From NCBI GenBank assembly GCA_018287875.1, contig JAGVVL010000002.1, positions 868,001 to 932,000 of the forward strand: 64,000 nt of DNA, given 5' to 3'. This document shows positions 43,213 through 53,759 of the stretch, piece by piece (positions within the stretch are counted from its first letter, which is position 1; each line of letters starts with the position of its first letter). The stretch comes from Nigrospora sphaerica. Lineage: Eukaryota; Ascomycota; Sordariomycetes; Amphisphaeriales; Apiosporaceae. Under the pieces are notes generated by a model. That model was given only the letters and a program-made list of their open reading frames with translations. It was not told where the DNA came from and did no database searches. Made by a program: the position numbers and the translations under genes.

Positions 43213-43962
43213 ATGCGCTCAACCGTACTGGCCACGCTGGGCTTCCTGGGCCAGGTCCTCGCTCACGGTGGTGGCGAACACGGCGGCTCGCAACAGCCCA
43301 TGGTTGCCCCTGACGCCAATTGGATGACGAAACACATGGCCGGTACGTTGTGCGTGCCCTTTCAGCGACTTCGCGAGGTTTGCGCTATAGCTTGGCCCTT
43401 GGATGGTCGCTTATCCGGCGTGGCGCAAGCGGAATCGGCAAGCCGGTCGCAGGGCAAACATCACTGACAGCTTCAAGAGGAACACCACATAACCGATTTT
43501 GACGCCTCCTCGTTCTTCACACTCCACGATTTCGATGCCGACGGACGCTGGGAGGCCGAGGAGATTCAGCGGACGTACGGCCTCATGGACGACTCCAACA
43601 AGGACATGCCGCAGTCGCGCAAGGACGAGATTGGGCGGCAGGTCCTCGCCCTGCTGGACACGGACCACAGCGGGGCCGCAACGCGCGAAGAGTTCGTCGA
43701 CTTCATCAACGGCGGCAAGACGCTGCCCGACATGGGCACGGGACCGGGACACCACGGTGACGACGAGTACGAGTACGAGATCCACCACTGGGAGAAATAC
43801 CACGGCGACGACACTAAGTTGGAGGATCTGACGCACCCCGAGGATATTGAGCACTTCAAGAAGCACGAACAGATGGAGGAGGAGGAAGAGCGGGTTGAGA
43901 TGATGAACAGGCAAAAGATTGTCATTGAGAACATTCCCCAGAAGTTCAGGAGAAGTGTCTAG
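43213..43962 (+). CDS. EF-hand secretory protein (nucleobindin/Ssp120-like)
   Basis: Two exons, 43213-43342 and 43478-43962, with a 135-nt intron (GTACGT to TTCAAG), give 204 residues. A signal peptide (MRSTVLATLGFLGQVLA) precedes a His/Gly-rich start and WMTKHMAEEHHITDFD, typical of fungal Ssp120/nucleobindin-like proteins. Two EF-hand loops have full sets of ligands: Asp61 to Glu72 (DFDADGRWEAEE) and Asp104 to Glu115 (DTDHSGAATREE). The C-terminal part is a Glu/His-rich helix (KKHEQMEEEEERVEMMNRQ). In yeast Ssp120 acts with ER-Golgi cargo receptors in the early secretory pathway; a similar role is inferred. Other nearby acceptors would break the frame. Confidence 0.9.
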
Positions 43963-46900
43963 ATGACGGGGCTTCTCGGTGCAATCACCCGCGCATCGGC
44001 TGTCCACGGAGGGTACGTGGACAGCGCCGGTGTTGATGGATAGAACGAGCGTATATGAGGGATGGACGACGACACTCTGGGCACATGGAAAGCCGTACAG
44101 CATCAATGTACAATGTGCACCTTACACCTTAATTTGTAGTGGCTAATAACACGAAACGCACCCCAGTCGAGGTCGAACTGGAACTCATCGACGAAGGTGG
44201 GGACGACGCCGCCATCCTGGCGCTGTTCTTCATCGCCCGCAGCTGTTCGACACAGGCTCCACGGACCGATGCCCTGGATCTCTGTGGCACCGTTGTACGA
44301 CCCAGCTCGTCTTGGAATCTCAAAGCCATCTATCCGAGAGTGCAAGCTGTGGTCAGCATCGAGGGCGAACAGCAGATGGACAAAGTTGAAGTGCCTCTGT
44401 CTGCTCACCATACATGGGCGGACGGCTACTGGAATGGGGACTATACAGCCCTCCACATCATTCTGCCGGCATCCTGCGCGGTCGAGGACCACGCCACTTG
44501 GGTGAGGCATCTAAACCTTTCTCCTTAAGAGCATGGCCCGGTTTCGGTTTTCGTGGCCGTCTGAGATACGCGGCTGACATTATCTTGGGTTCTCAACTCT
44601 CACTAAGCATGCATCTATACGATGTTCCTACCACAGCCCCCGATATACAGCTTGGCACAGCCCAGAGAGAATAGCGCCCCTCCTCATCTCAAGCTTGAGT
44701 GAGCTTGTCCACAGATTCCGGGCTCGCCCATTTGCGGAAGGTTACCGCATCCACGGGCCCGACGGCTCCGGCCACCTGCGTGGGCGGCTGTTGCGTATTA
44801 GGGCCAGCGGGCTCAGTGTCGCTCCCATGATGACGTTGCATGGACTTAGGCTCAGGTCAGTTGGTGTCTTCGGGGTCGACTCGTTGGTGATTTATTGGCA
44901 CTGCCCATATGGTGCGACCTTACCCTAGCGCTTCGTATGGTTTCTTCTGGGACTACAACCAGCCAAATCAGTACGCTGCCGACTATCTCGTTGTATTGCT
45001 GACGGGCTTGCACACTATATGTTCTTGGTGACCTGCATTTCACCGTCGACGTGCGTTCGTCGGGCAAGAGCCACATCGGTTTCATGGTTCATAATGAGGT
45101 GGTTCAACAATTGAGCTTGCATACTGAGATGCGGAAAATCACGACGCCGCCCGTCGGTTTCGGAAAACCCATCGCTCTCTATGCTAATGCCGGTGTCGAC
45201 GACTGACAGGATAATCAAACAACAACTCGGCTGCTGCGCAGCAGACTTATGTTCCTCCATCCATGGCTCTACGTACAAGGCCGGCCATTATGAGATGGCT
45301 TGCTCAGCCTGGACAGACACCCGATCAATTCGGAGTCTCAGCTCGGCATCGCCGGCTCTCAGCTCAGCGGTCATCTCCACCAAGTCCCGGATTGACAATT
45401 GGAGATTCCTGGCATCAGTCAAGAGAGAACTGCAGATCGCGGTAGCCAACAAGACAAGCTTCATGTTTCGTCATGTATGAGGCTGATACCTATTGCACCC
45501 CGAAGCGCGGTGAACCAACTATCTGAGAATAGGCCGGGACGAAGAGACATGAAAGCTTTTTCGTCTCTGTTTTGAGCCCTGGGTCGGTTCACAGACGGCA
45601 GGAGTCATCAATACTTATAAAAGTGATGTTGGAGAGGAGGTGTGCTCGCTCATGAGCGCTGCCGCTGTTGCTGCTGCTTCCGAAAGACCAAGGTCCATCG
45701 ACAGCTTCCTTTTCCCAACCTCGCGTCCACCCACGTGCTTGTCTTACCAGAGAGTATGGTCGTCGCTACAGTGGGACAAAAGGGCTTAAGAGGCGGGGAA
45801 ATTTGTCACCAAAATAGAAGTCAGCTGCTCGCCGAGGACGAACCCCCGGTTCATGCCAAGGCAACTAGGGGTACGCTCTTCTCCAACCTCTTCCTGGGTA
45901 TCTGGTCCAGCTTGGGCCTCAACTTGCGATAGCGGCTCACGTGGCCAGTGGGTGGTATGGGGGGAGCGCTGGTCCAATGTGCTATGCCCTATTTCAAGCG
46001 CAATGCATAGTTTGGTCCGGCCTGGACCCTCCGTCGACCGGGCCGGTTCGCATACGGAGTACCAGCTGTATGGCAACTCCCCGCGCCGAGAGCGCGCATG
46101 GCGGTCGGCTTGGACCCGGTAGCCAATTGAAAACCCGTCTGCAGCCCCCGGACCTCCGTACCCAAGACGCTGCCCCAGAAAATCCCAGAATGGCGGTCTT
46201 GCAAACGAGAAAGAAACGGGACCCGCGAAGCGAGGACGGCGGGGGTCCATGGGTCAGCACGCCAAGAAGACGCAGCGAGTCATTACCCAACGGTTTTAAA
46301 AGGTCGACGGCGTCCCTTGGCGACGCCATCGTTCTCTTGGGAATCCAACATCCTCTCGACTTGGCCCCAATCGACCGCTGCTTCCAAGAGCCCAGACTTT
46401 GCGCCCAGAGGAGCGTCGTTTGGCAAACAGACTGGCCCCCCTGCGCCGTCGAGGCCACGGGAACAAAAGTCGGCAATTCGCCGCGCGCGACGCCCTGGCG
46501 TGGCTGCGGGATGTCTACGAGAGGCGTCGATAAGCTACCCAAGCTTGTCTCGTCGCGCGGCCGCCGAGAGCTGGCCGAGAGCTGGCCGAGAGCCTTGGCC
46601 GCCTCAGGGAGAACCGAGCGGGCTCGCTTCGCCCAGACATGCCCGCACGTCGACTTCCGGGCCTTTCTCTGGCCTGCGGAGATGGCGGCGAGCCAAGGCG
46701 CGGGGACCAGCAGCCCTGAGGAGAGCCTTGTCGTCGACGTGGGGTGTCGTCGCATAGCTTCGTTTGACAATCGGTGCTACAGGGCGCCCTCGGAGTGGGA
46801 TGCAGCGGGTGACGTGCCAGCGACAGGGAACGCTTGCGGAGAAGGGAAGTCTGGGGCCCCGGATTCATGAGACAGGGTGGGAGGAAGACGGCGTGTATAA

Positions 46901-47038
46901 AATCGATGCCCTCACTTACTCGTCTGAGTTGTGCTCTTTTTTTTCTCGAGCACGGCCGCCTTGGTTCTGCCGGCCTATCCCCTTCCCGTCCCAGATCATC
47001 CCACAGGCCCAGTTATACTTCTTCATTTACGTCTCGTG
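43963..47038. other. Long gene-poor spacer
   Basis: Frames at 44139-44528 (plus) and 44103-44510 (minus) overlap each other and match nothing I know; one could be a small gene, but neither is supported. The frames at 45941-46870 on both strands look random. The last part is the likely promoter and leader of the transporter gene, with a pyrimidine-rich stretch just before its ATG. Confidence 0.4.
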
Positions 47039-48834
47039 ATGGCGTCCGACAAGAAAGAACAGCCGCTGGCAGCCCACCATGAGAATCCGGCACTCTTCGA
47101 GACGGAGACGCAGCACCCCGAGAAGCCCATTCCCATTGTTCGGAATGTCGACTACAGTGGCGCCCATGAGAAAACAGACCCCCGGGAGATTGCTCTCGTG
47201 AAGAAGTTGGACCGATGGATCATGGTGAGTGCCGCCGGGACGCCTACCCCGGAGCACGTGCTGACGACGAGGAGCCCATGTTATGGAGCATGTACTGGCT
47301 CAACTATCTGGACCGGAACGCCATCGCCCTGGCTCGGATCAATGACCTCGAGGAGGACCTCAATCTCGACTCCGTCCAGTACTCGACATGCGTCAGTATC
47401 TTGTTTGTCGGCTACCTCTTGGGCGGCGTCCCAGCCAACATGTTCTTAACACGTACCAGGCCGTCCAAATTCCTGGTATGACACACCAAGCCATCGCAAA
47501 GCAATGCGCTGACGTAGCTCTAGGGTATTGTCATGATGGCATGGGCCGTCGTCAGTTCGCTGACGGCCTTGGCCAAAGACTTTAAAGGATTGCTTCTGGT
47601 ATGTGACACGCAGCACCAGCGCCAGCACCAGGTCGCACTGCCCTATCCTCTTGCCTTCGGTCCGCTGACTTTGCATAGACGCGATTCTTCCTTGGGATCA
47701 CAGAAGCACCCTACTACCCCGGCGCCGTCTACATCCTCAGCACCTTTTACAACCGCAAGGAGATTGCCACGCGTATCGCCATCCTCTACACGGGTAACAT
47801 TCTGGCCACGGCGTTTGCCGGCCTGATCGCCGCCGGCATCTTCAAGGGCATGGACGACCTGGCCGGCATCTCAGGCTGGCGTTGGCTGTTCATTCTGCAG
47901 GGCGCCGTCACCTTCGTCATCGCCGTGGTGGGATACTTCGTCCTGCCCGACACGCCCCTGACGACCAAGTGGCTCACGCCCGAGGAAAGGCAGCTGGCTC
48001 ATCACCGCATCGAGATGGATACCATCGAGAATAAGGGCGAAACCAGCACTTGGGATGGTTTTAAGCAGGCCACCTCGGACCCCATGGTCTGGCTATTTGC
48101 CGTAGGTCGCCGCTCCTCTCCACGCAAGGCAACCGGCTAACCAACTGTAGTTCATGGCGCACATGCACCTCGCCGCCAATGGCTTCAAGAATTTTGTAAG
48201 TCGTTGCTCTGCATTACCGTGCCGGCGCCCTGGTCCTTTCGCTGTCCACTCTCGTCCGACGTCCCCTCTCGCCCAAGCTGCTAACACATGACGGCAGTTC
48301 CCCACCGTTGTGCAGACGCTCGGCCTCGGCGAAACGCTGACGCTGGTGCTGACGTGCCCTCCCTACCTCATCGCCGGGGCCGTGACCATCGCGGTTTCCT
48401 GGAGCTCGGGGAAGTACAACGAGCGGACCTGGCACATCACCATCTCAAAGCTGGTGGCGACGGCCGGGTTCGTGGCGGCGTGCGCCACCATGAACATGGC
48501 CGGGCGCTACGTGGCCATGGTCGTCTTCACCATCGGCACGTACGGCGTCAACTCGCTGATCCTAGGCTGGTGCGGCAGCGTCTGCGCGCAGACCAAGGAG
48601 AAGAAGGCCGTGGCCATCAGCATCGTGACGAGCATCATGAACGTGTCCTTCGTCTGGACCCCCTACCTCTGGCCCAAGGAGGACGGTCCGCGCTACGCCG
48701 TCGCTCTCGGCTCCAGCGCCGGCTTCTCCCTCGCCACCGCCGCCCTCGCCTGGGTTGCCAAGATCGTCATGAAGCGTCGCAACCAGCGCCTGCGCGAATC
48801 GGAGAGCGAGGAGCAAAACCTCTATGTGTACTAG
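47039..48834 (+). CDS. MFS transporter, allantoate permease (anion:cation symporter) family
   Basis: Six exons (47039-47224, 47275-47475, 47524-47598, 47679-48101, 48151-48195, 48298-48834) encode 488 residues. All introns are short GT-AG, and all junctions are in phase 0. The protein is a 12-helix plasma-membrane symporter of the Dal5-like family, which takes up organic anions such as allantoate, nicotinate, pantothenate or similar acids. Landmarks are LDRWIMPMLWSMYWLNYLDRNAIALAR in the first helix, FVGYLLGGVPANMFLTR, TRFFLGITEAPYYPGAVYILS, SGWRWLFILQG, LPDTPLTTKWLTPEER and IGTYGVNSLILGW. The substrate cannot be told from the sequence. The ATG follows a TC-rich leader; the N-terminal 60 residues are cytoplasmic. 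Confidence 0.93.
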
Positions 48835-49778
48835 ATAGATTTCCTGGTAGCAGAGGACTGGCCACGTTCGCACGGAGCTCCTGTAGATTGGCTACCGATC
48901 TTTCCTGACCGGCCGGGCCGGAAAATGATGAATACGATACGTGTTACGCTATGCAAGTGTTGGTGGGCTACCCAAGGCTGTGTCTCCAGTGCTCTGTTGA
49001 AGTAGTCGGGTGCGAAAACAGGCCCTTGTTTGCGACGATGTGCATTAGAGGCGGGACTAGTTTCGTGCTTCCCCAGCTGCCCCAGGCTTGGCAGCCCAAA
49101 AGTGCGGACGGACCATCACCGCTCGATCGGGGACTAAGATGGAATACGTACCCACATATTTCTCGTGTGGCTGAGGAGGCGCTTATGTAAGGCGGCTTGC
49201 TGATCAAGCCTCCTCCCAGCCCCTTCCATTCCATTTCCCCCAATCTCTGCTTCCGTTTCATCAGCCACCGGCCCCGAGCTTCAACTCCACCTCTTCCTTT
49301 CCATCATCTACTACCTCATGCCATCACCGAATACGCACCTCACAGCTTTCGGGTCAGTTCAAAGGTATCCGCACCAGCGGGTGACCGCACACCTGCCTGC
49401 CCAAGGCCATGCGACGAGCGACGAGCGGTTTGGTCGCGCCCTTGACCGTCCTACTGGTCTCTACCCACGGAGCGCGCTCTTTGGAAGACCCAGGGTCTCG
49501 GGGAAGGGGCTTCGTTCCCGGACGAAGTGCCCTGTCTGCACTACTGCTGTCGCGCTCGGGCGGCATGGCTGGGCTGGGCGTGTGGGGACGATAATACCCT
49601 TTCTTCAGTCAATCTACAATCTCTACGCGACCGGAGTCAAGGCTGCTCCTCTGCCGACCAGAAGCCTGGGCGGGCGGGATCCTGTCTGTCTCGTCGTGCG
49701 GCGAGACGATGGGGGTCAAGTTTGATTCTCGAATTTTCCTTGCCATTGTCCTGGCTGGCTGCGCCCGCCTGCTAACCT
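48835..49778. other. Intergenic region
   Basis: The 3' flank of the transporter and the promoter of the next gene. No coding region is supported. Confidence 0.5.
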
Positions 49779-51473
49779 ATGCAGGCCCTTGGAGCCATGT
49801 CCCAGGCCACCACACAGGCGTCTGCCTCCGAACCCGAACCGCATGATAGTCGCGAACTTGATACCAGCAATGTCGACCTGAAATCTCAGCCGATTGTCGT
49901 TGGTTGGGAGGATGGACCGAAATATCTCACCACTGAACGGAGCAAAGCGGGTTTCACTCTGGACCTGCACTGGAATCCTTCCCGCAACAAGGCTTTCCTA
50001 AAGCTCTGTACGACGCTGGTTTTGAAGGACAACAAGGGCAAAACACATGTTTATCTCTTCATACCGCCTGAGCGTATTCGATCTCTGTCCGTAGGAACAT
50101 CGCAGATCCCAGTGCCGGATGACTTTGCATCCAGTCCCGACCACATCTGCTTTCGCTTCGACCTACACGGTCCGGCCAATTTTATCGGCCCTAAGATTGC
50201 CCTTCGACCAAGAGACTCTGCTTCGGGCACCACGCTCGACTGTATTCGAGCATTGGCTACCCAGACGACTTTCGAGGTCCACACCGCGATTACGCCACGG
50301 AATCTGCCACGATGGAAGCTCAGTCGCTTCTGCGACACATTCAAATTTCCTAACCATGGGGTTCGATCCATCGACGCGCATGCCAGGATGACTGATCTTT
50401 ATGGCGGTCGCGGTGGCAGAGTCGTTGAGGTGAAGACCGGCTCGGACCCCGGCAAACGAGCCGAGACCGCAATCACACCTATGAACTCTGCGGGACAGAG
50501 TGCCGGCCCAGGTATCGCCGCGGACGAGCCCAGCCCTCCCTCCTACGATGACCTCGCGTTGAACCCGCCGTCATACGCAGGCGATTCATCCGGGAAGTCC
50601 AGCAAACGCCGCCGCTTGGATTCCACGGGTGCCAGTGATATTGGTCAGAGTGGCCCATCCGTCAGCGAAGAGAAGGGCAAACACCCCCCCGGAGAGCTCG
50701 ATAAACCCGAGAACAGTCTGATTGCTCGGTTTGTTGGCGACGGCCTCGACAAATTGTCGAGCGCCTGCACTTCTCGGCTTGTCAGCAATGTCTTCAAGGA
50801 GTTCGACGGTGACCGACGAGCCCGCCTCGTCGTACCCCTCCTTAGCCGGCTGCAAGACGAGCGCATTGTTGAGATTTTGAACCACCTCGTCCATACTCTG
50901 GATCCACATCAGCTGGATTCTCTCTGGGGCTACCTTCAGGAGCTTGGCGCAGATCGCTTTGACGCCATCTTCTTGCGTCTGTATACGCAGCTTGGCGACA
51001 AGAGTCTGCAACACCTAGGGCAGGCCCCCCAGCACGTTGAGTCTCGTAGTGCACCGGCCAGGCTTGGCGAAGCTCGTTTCAGTATGCCTCTGGGTGACGC
51101 GAATCCGGACCCCGCGGACGGAGGGCGGAAAAACTTGATGGAGCTCGGCATTACTGCTCTCGTCGGCCAGCAGTTTCGTGCGCAGCTCGACAAAACCCTC
51201 CCGAAAATGGTGAGGGAGGCTATAGAGGGCACAGAGGAGTATGAGGAACTTCAACTCTGGGTCGAGGACAAGGTGGAAGAGCTGAAGGACTGGTTCGAAG
51301 GCCAGTTCGAGAGCGTAGAGAGCAACGTCATGGATTTCGCCCGTGACCTGGTAAGTGATGCATTTGATGAACGATTAGAAGATCTGGATCCGGCTTTTGG
51401 TGACCTTGTACGGAGAAAAATACGCGAAGCGTTCGGTAACGCCACTATAGCCTTGGATCTAGAAGACGATTGA
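49779..51473 (+). CDS. Unrecognised 564-residue protein with a PPSY-rich linker
   Basis: A single exon of 564 residues; a stop lies just upstream of the ATG at 49779, and a second ATG at 49797 has a better context. I do not recognise the family. Residues 30-215 form a compact, beta-rich-looking region (IVVGWEDGPKYL, TLDLHWNPSRNKAFLK, THVYLFIPPERIRSL). A low-complexity linker at about 245-310 contains PSPPSYDDL and NPPSYA, PY-like motifs of the kind bound by WW domains, and a basic KSSKRRRL patch that could be a nuclear signal. The C-terminal 250 residues are mostly helical and acidic (EGTEEYEELQLWVEDKVEELKDW) with a possible coiled coil. The even codon use and lack of stops over 1.7 kb support a real gene. 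Confidence 0.75.
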   Translation: MQALGAMSQATTQASASEPEPHDSRELDTSNVDLKSQPIVVGWEDGPKYLTTERSKAGFTLDLHWNPSRNKAFLKLCTTLVLKDNKGKTHVYLFIPPERIRSLSVGTSQIPVPDDFASSPDHICFRFDLHGPANFIGPKIALRPRDSASGTTLDCIRALATQTTFEVHTAITPRNLPRWKLSRFCDTFKFPNHGVRSIDAHARMTDLYGGRGGRVVEVKTGSDPGKRAETAITPMNSAGQSAGPGIAADEPSPPSYDDLALNPPSYAGDSSGKSSKRRRLDSTGASDIGQSGPSVSEEKGKHPPGELDKPENSLIARFVGDGLDKLSSACTSRLVSNVFKEFDGDRRARLVVPLLSRLQDERIVEILNHLVHTLDPHQLDSLWGYLQELGADRFDAIFLRLYTQLGDKSLQHLGQAPQHVESRSAPARLGEARFSMPLGDANPDPADGGRKNLMELGITALVGQQFRAQLDKTLPKMVREAIEGTEEYEELQLWVEDKVEELKDWFEGQFESVESNVMDFARDLVSDAFDERLEDLDPAFGDLVRRKIREAFGNATIALDLEDD

Positions 51474-52412
51474 GTCGCCATACGCGGCTCGAGTATATAC
51501 GAACCTGCACGAGCCCTGCCTGTCTACCTACGTGCGCACCATGGCTTCGCGGTGGTTCAACCGGACGATGGACATGAATCGAGAGGCAATGGTCTAATCG
51601 TTGAAATTTGCAGTCGTCGGGGCTGTCGAGTCCCGTAACCTCGGCCGTCTGTCCGGGGCAGCGTTGTGCGGTATGGCGCTCACATTTCCATGACACCTGC
51701 CGTAAGGGGGGTTGCTCAAGCGGTGGCGCATCGATGCCGTAGATAGATAAGGTCCCATAGTAGGCGCGGACGCGTCCCGTCCCCTATCGGTGCGTGAGTC
51801 TAGCGGCAAAACCTTAAGAGAACCACCACCCCCGGAAGCGCCCCCGCCTTGTTTCTTCACGGCCGGTTATCGTGTTGGTTGGTGGAAGGGCCAGCCCACA
51901 CCTCGTCACCATCGCCCGCCTAAGCAGGTACTCCAAGCATTACTGAGAGAGGTATGCAAGTAGATTGGACGGTCGGTATGCTGCGTAAATCCCCTCACTT
52001 AGACTTGGAGAAAGTCATTCATGCCATGATTCGCGTAGTGCTTTTTAATCTCCTCTCCAACGCGGCCATTGGCCAAGCCGGTATTCCCTGCCGACCCCGG
52101 CAGAGGTGTGATCCACCTTCCTCGTTCGTACGAGACGAGCCGGCGCTAAAGGTCGCCGACCTCAGCGAAAGCGCCAGCCCCTAATGCCAATCGAGCAGGA
52201 GAAGCATGCTTATCATGCGGTACGGGAGGTGCCCGGGCGTGTACTGGCTGCCCAGCGACCCAAGCGGCCCCGGAACTTGTGATGGCCAAAGGCGCCGGCG
52301 CCCGCGGCTGGTGGAATGCCGTCATCGTCAGCATAAAGAACGGGGTCCTTCCCCGTGCTCGATTCCGACGAGTTGACCACCTCCTTCTCCCCCCATCGTC
52401 AGTCCGTCCATC
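51474..52412. other. Intergenic region
   Basis: No gene is seen. The end nearest 52412 has the promoter and a short leader of the carboxypeptidase gene. Confidence 0.5.
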
Positions 52413-53759
52413 ATGAAGACCTGGTCGCTCAAAAGCTTGGGCCTCTTGGCCCTCGCCGCCCTGTCTCCCGCCTGCCTGCTGCCCGAGGAGCGCGAGAACG
52501 ACGGGCACATACGGCTGGTTCGCGGTCGGCAGACGCGCAACAACGGCACGCCCATCGGCACCGGCGACCGCTTCCGCAGCGGCACCGTCGCGCCGCGCGG
52601 GTTGGGGTCGCAGGCCGCCGGCACCAGCTTCGCCACCATCCTCAGCGCCGGCGAGGTCAACAGCGGCCTCCAGGCCCTCGCCAAGACGTACGGCATCGAG
52701 ACCTTCACGACGCCCTACAAGACGTACCAGGGCGCCTCGATCCAGGGCGCCCTGGTCGGCGGCAGCGGGGGCACGTGCAAGGACGCGTACCGCGTCTTCA
52801 TCAACGGCAACATCCACGCGCGCGAGCGCGGCTCGGCCGACAACGTGCTCTACTTCGTCTCGGACCTGCTCTACGCCAACGCCAACAACCAGGGCCTCAG
52901 CTACGGCTCCAAGTCGTACACGGCGGCGCAGGTCAAGACGGCGCTCTCGGCCGGCCTCGTCTTCATCCCCCTCAGCAACCCCGACGGCGTGGCCTACGAC
53001 CAGAGCACCAACAGCTGCTGGCGCAAGAACCGCAACCCCGCGTCCGGCACGGGCTCGGCGGCGGGCGTGGACCTGAACCGCAACTTTGACTTCCTGTGGG
53101 ACTTCCAGCGCAAGTTCGCGCCCAGCGTGCGCGGCAGCGTGGCGTCGACGACCCCGTCGTCCGAGGTGTTCCACGGCACGAGCCCGTTCAGCGAGCCCGA
53201 GACCAAGAGCGTCAAGTGGGTGCTGGACACGTACCGCAAGGTGCGCTGGTTCGTGGACCTGCACTCGTACGCCGGCGACGTGCTCTACAGCTGGGGCAGC
53301 GACGACAACCAGTCGCAGTTCCCGACCATGAACTTTCTCAACTCGTCCTTCGACAGCGTGCGCGGCGTCCTCGGCGACACGCCCGGCACGCGCGGCGCCT
53401 ACGGCGAGTACGTGCCGGCGGCCGAGCTCTCGGTGCAGGTGGCGGCGGGCAAGCGGCTCGGCGCCGCGCTGACGGCCGGCGGCGGCGGCCAGGCCTACAC
53501 CGTCAGCCAGAGCTCCGATCTCTACCCGACGAGCGGCGCCAGCGACGACTACGCCTACTCGCGCCACTTCGCCGACCCCAGCCTCAACCTCGTCCACAGC
53601 TACACCATCGAGTTCGGCTTCGGCAACAACGCCGCCAGCTGCCCCTTCTACCCCACCGTCGCCCAGTACAACGCCAACATCCGCGCCACCAGCGCCGCCT
53701 TCATGGAGCTGCTGCTCGCCGGCGTCGAGCTGGGCCTCGGTGACAAGACGACGTGTTGA
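52413..53759 (+). CDS. Secreted zinc carboxypeptidase (M14 family)
   Basis: A single exon of 448 residues. A signal peptide (SLGLLALAALSPA) is followed by a short propeptide. The M14 catalytic domain carries the zinc ligands His135 and Glu138 in NGNIHARERGS and His284 in WFVDLHSYAG, the substrate-binding NRNFDFLWD with Asn222-Arg223, the SDDYAYS segment with the usual Tyr, and the catalytic Glu400 in SYTIEFGFG. Such enzymes remove C-terminal residues from peptides outside the cell and would work together with endoproteases such as the aspartic protease at 30.4-31.7 kb. The length is normal for secreted fungal M14A enzymes. The Gly/Ala/Ser-rich composition reflects GC-rich codon use. Confidence 0.95.
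   Translation: MKTWSLKSLGLLALAALSPACLLPEERENDGHIRLVRGRQTRNNGTPIGTGDRFRSGTVAPRGLGSQAAGTSFATILSAGEVNSGLQALAKTYGIETFTTPYKTYQGASIQGALVGGSGGTCKDAYRVFINGNIHARERGSADNVLYFVSDLLYANANNQGLSYGSKSYTAAQVKTALSAGLVFIPLSNPDGVAYDQSTNSCWRKNRNPASGTGSAAGVDLNRNFDFLWDFQRKFAPSVRGSVASTTPSSEVFHGTSPFSEPETKSVKWVLDTYRKVRWFVDLHSYAGDVLYSWGSDDNQSQFPTMNFLNSSFDSVRGVLGDTPGTRGAYGEYVPAAELSVQVAAGKRLGAALTAGGGGQAYTVSQSSDLYPTSGASDDYAYSRHFADPSLNLVHSYTIEFGFGNNAASCPFYPTVAQYNANIRATSAAFMELLLAGVELGLGDKTTC

Noticed and set aside
44103..44528. Overlapping frames of 129 and 135 codons on opposite strands
   Set aside because: Both read fairly smoothly, but neither has a recognisable feature, and both cannot be real; support is too weak to call a gene.
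45941..46870. Long frames on both strands (309 and 258 codons)
   Set aside because: They overlap each other, show no domain, signal peptide or conserved motif, and have an amino acid mix typical of random GC-rich DNA.
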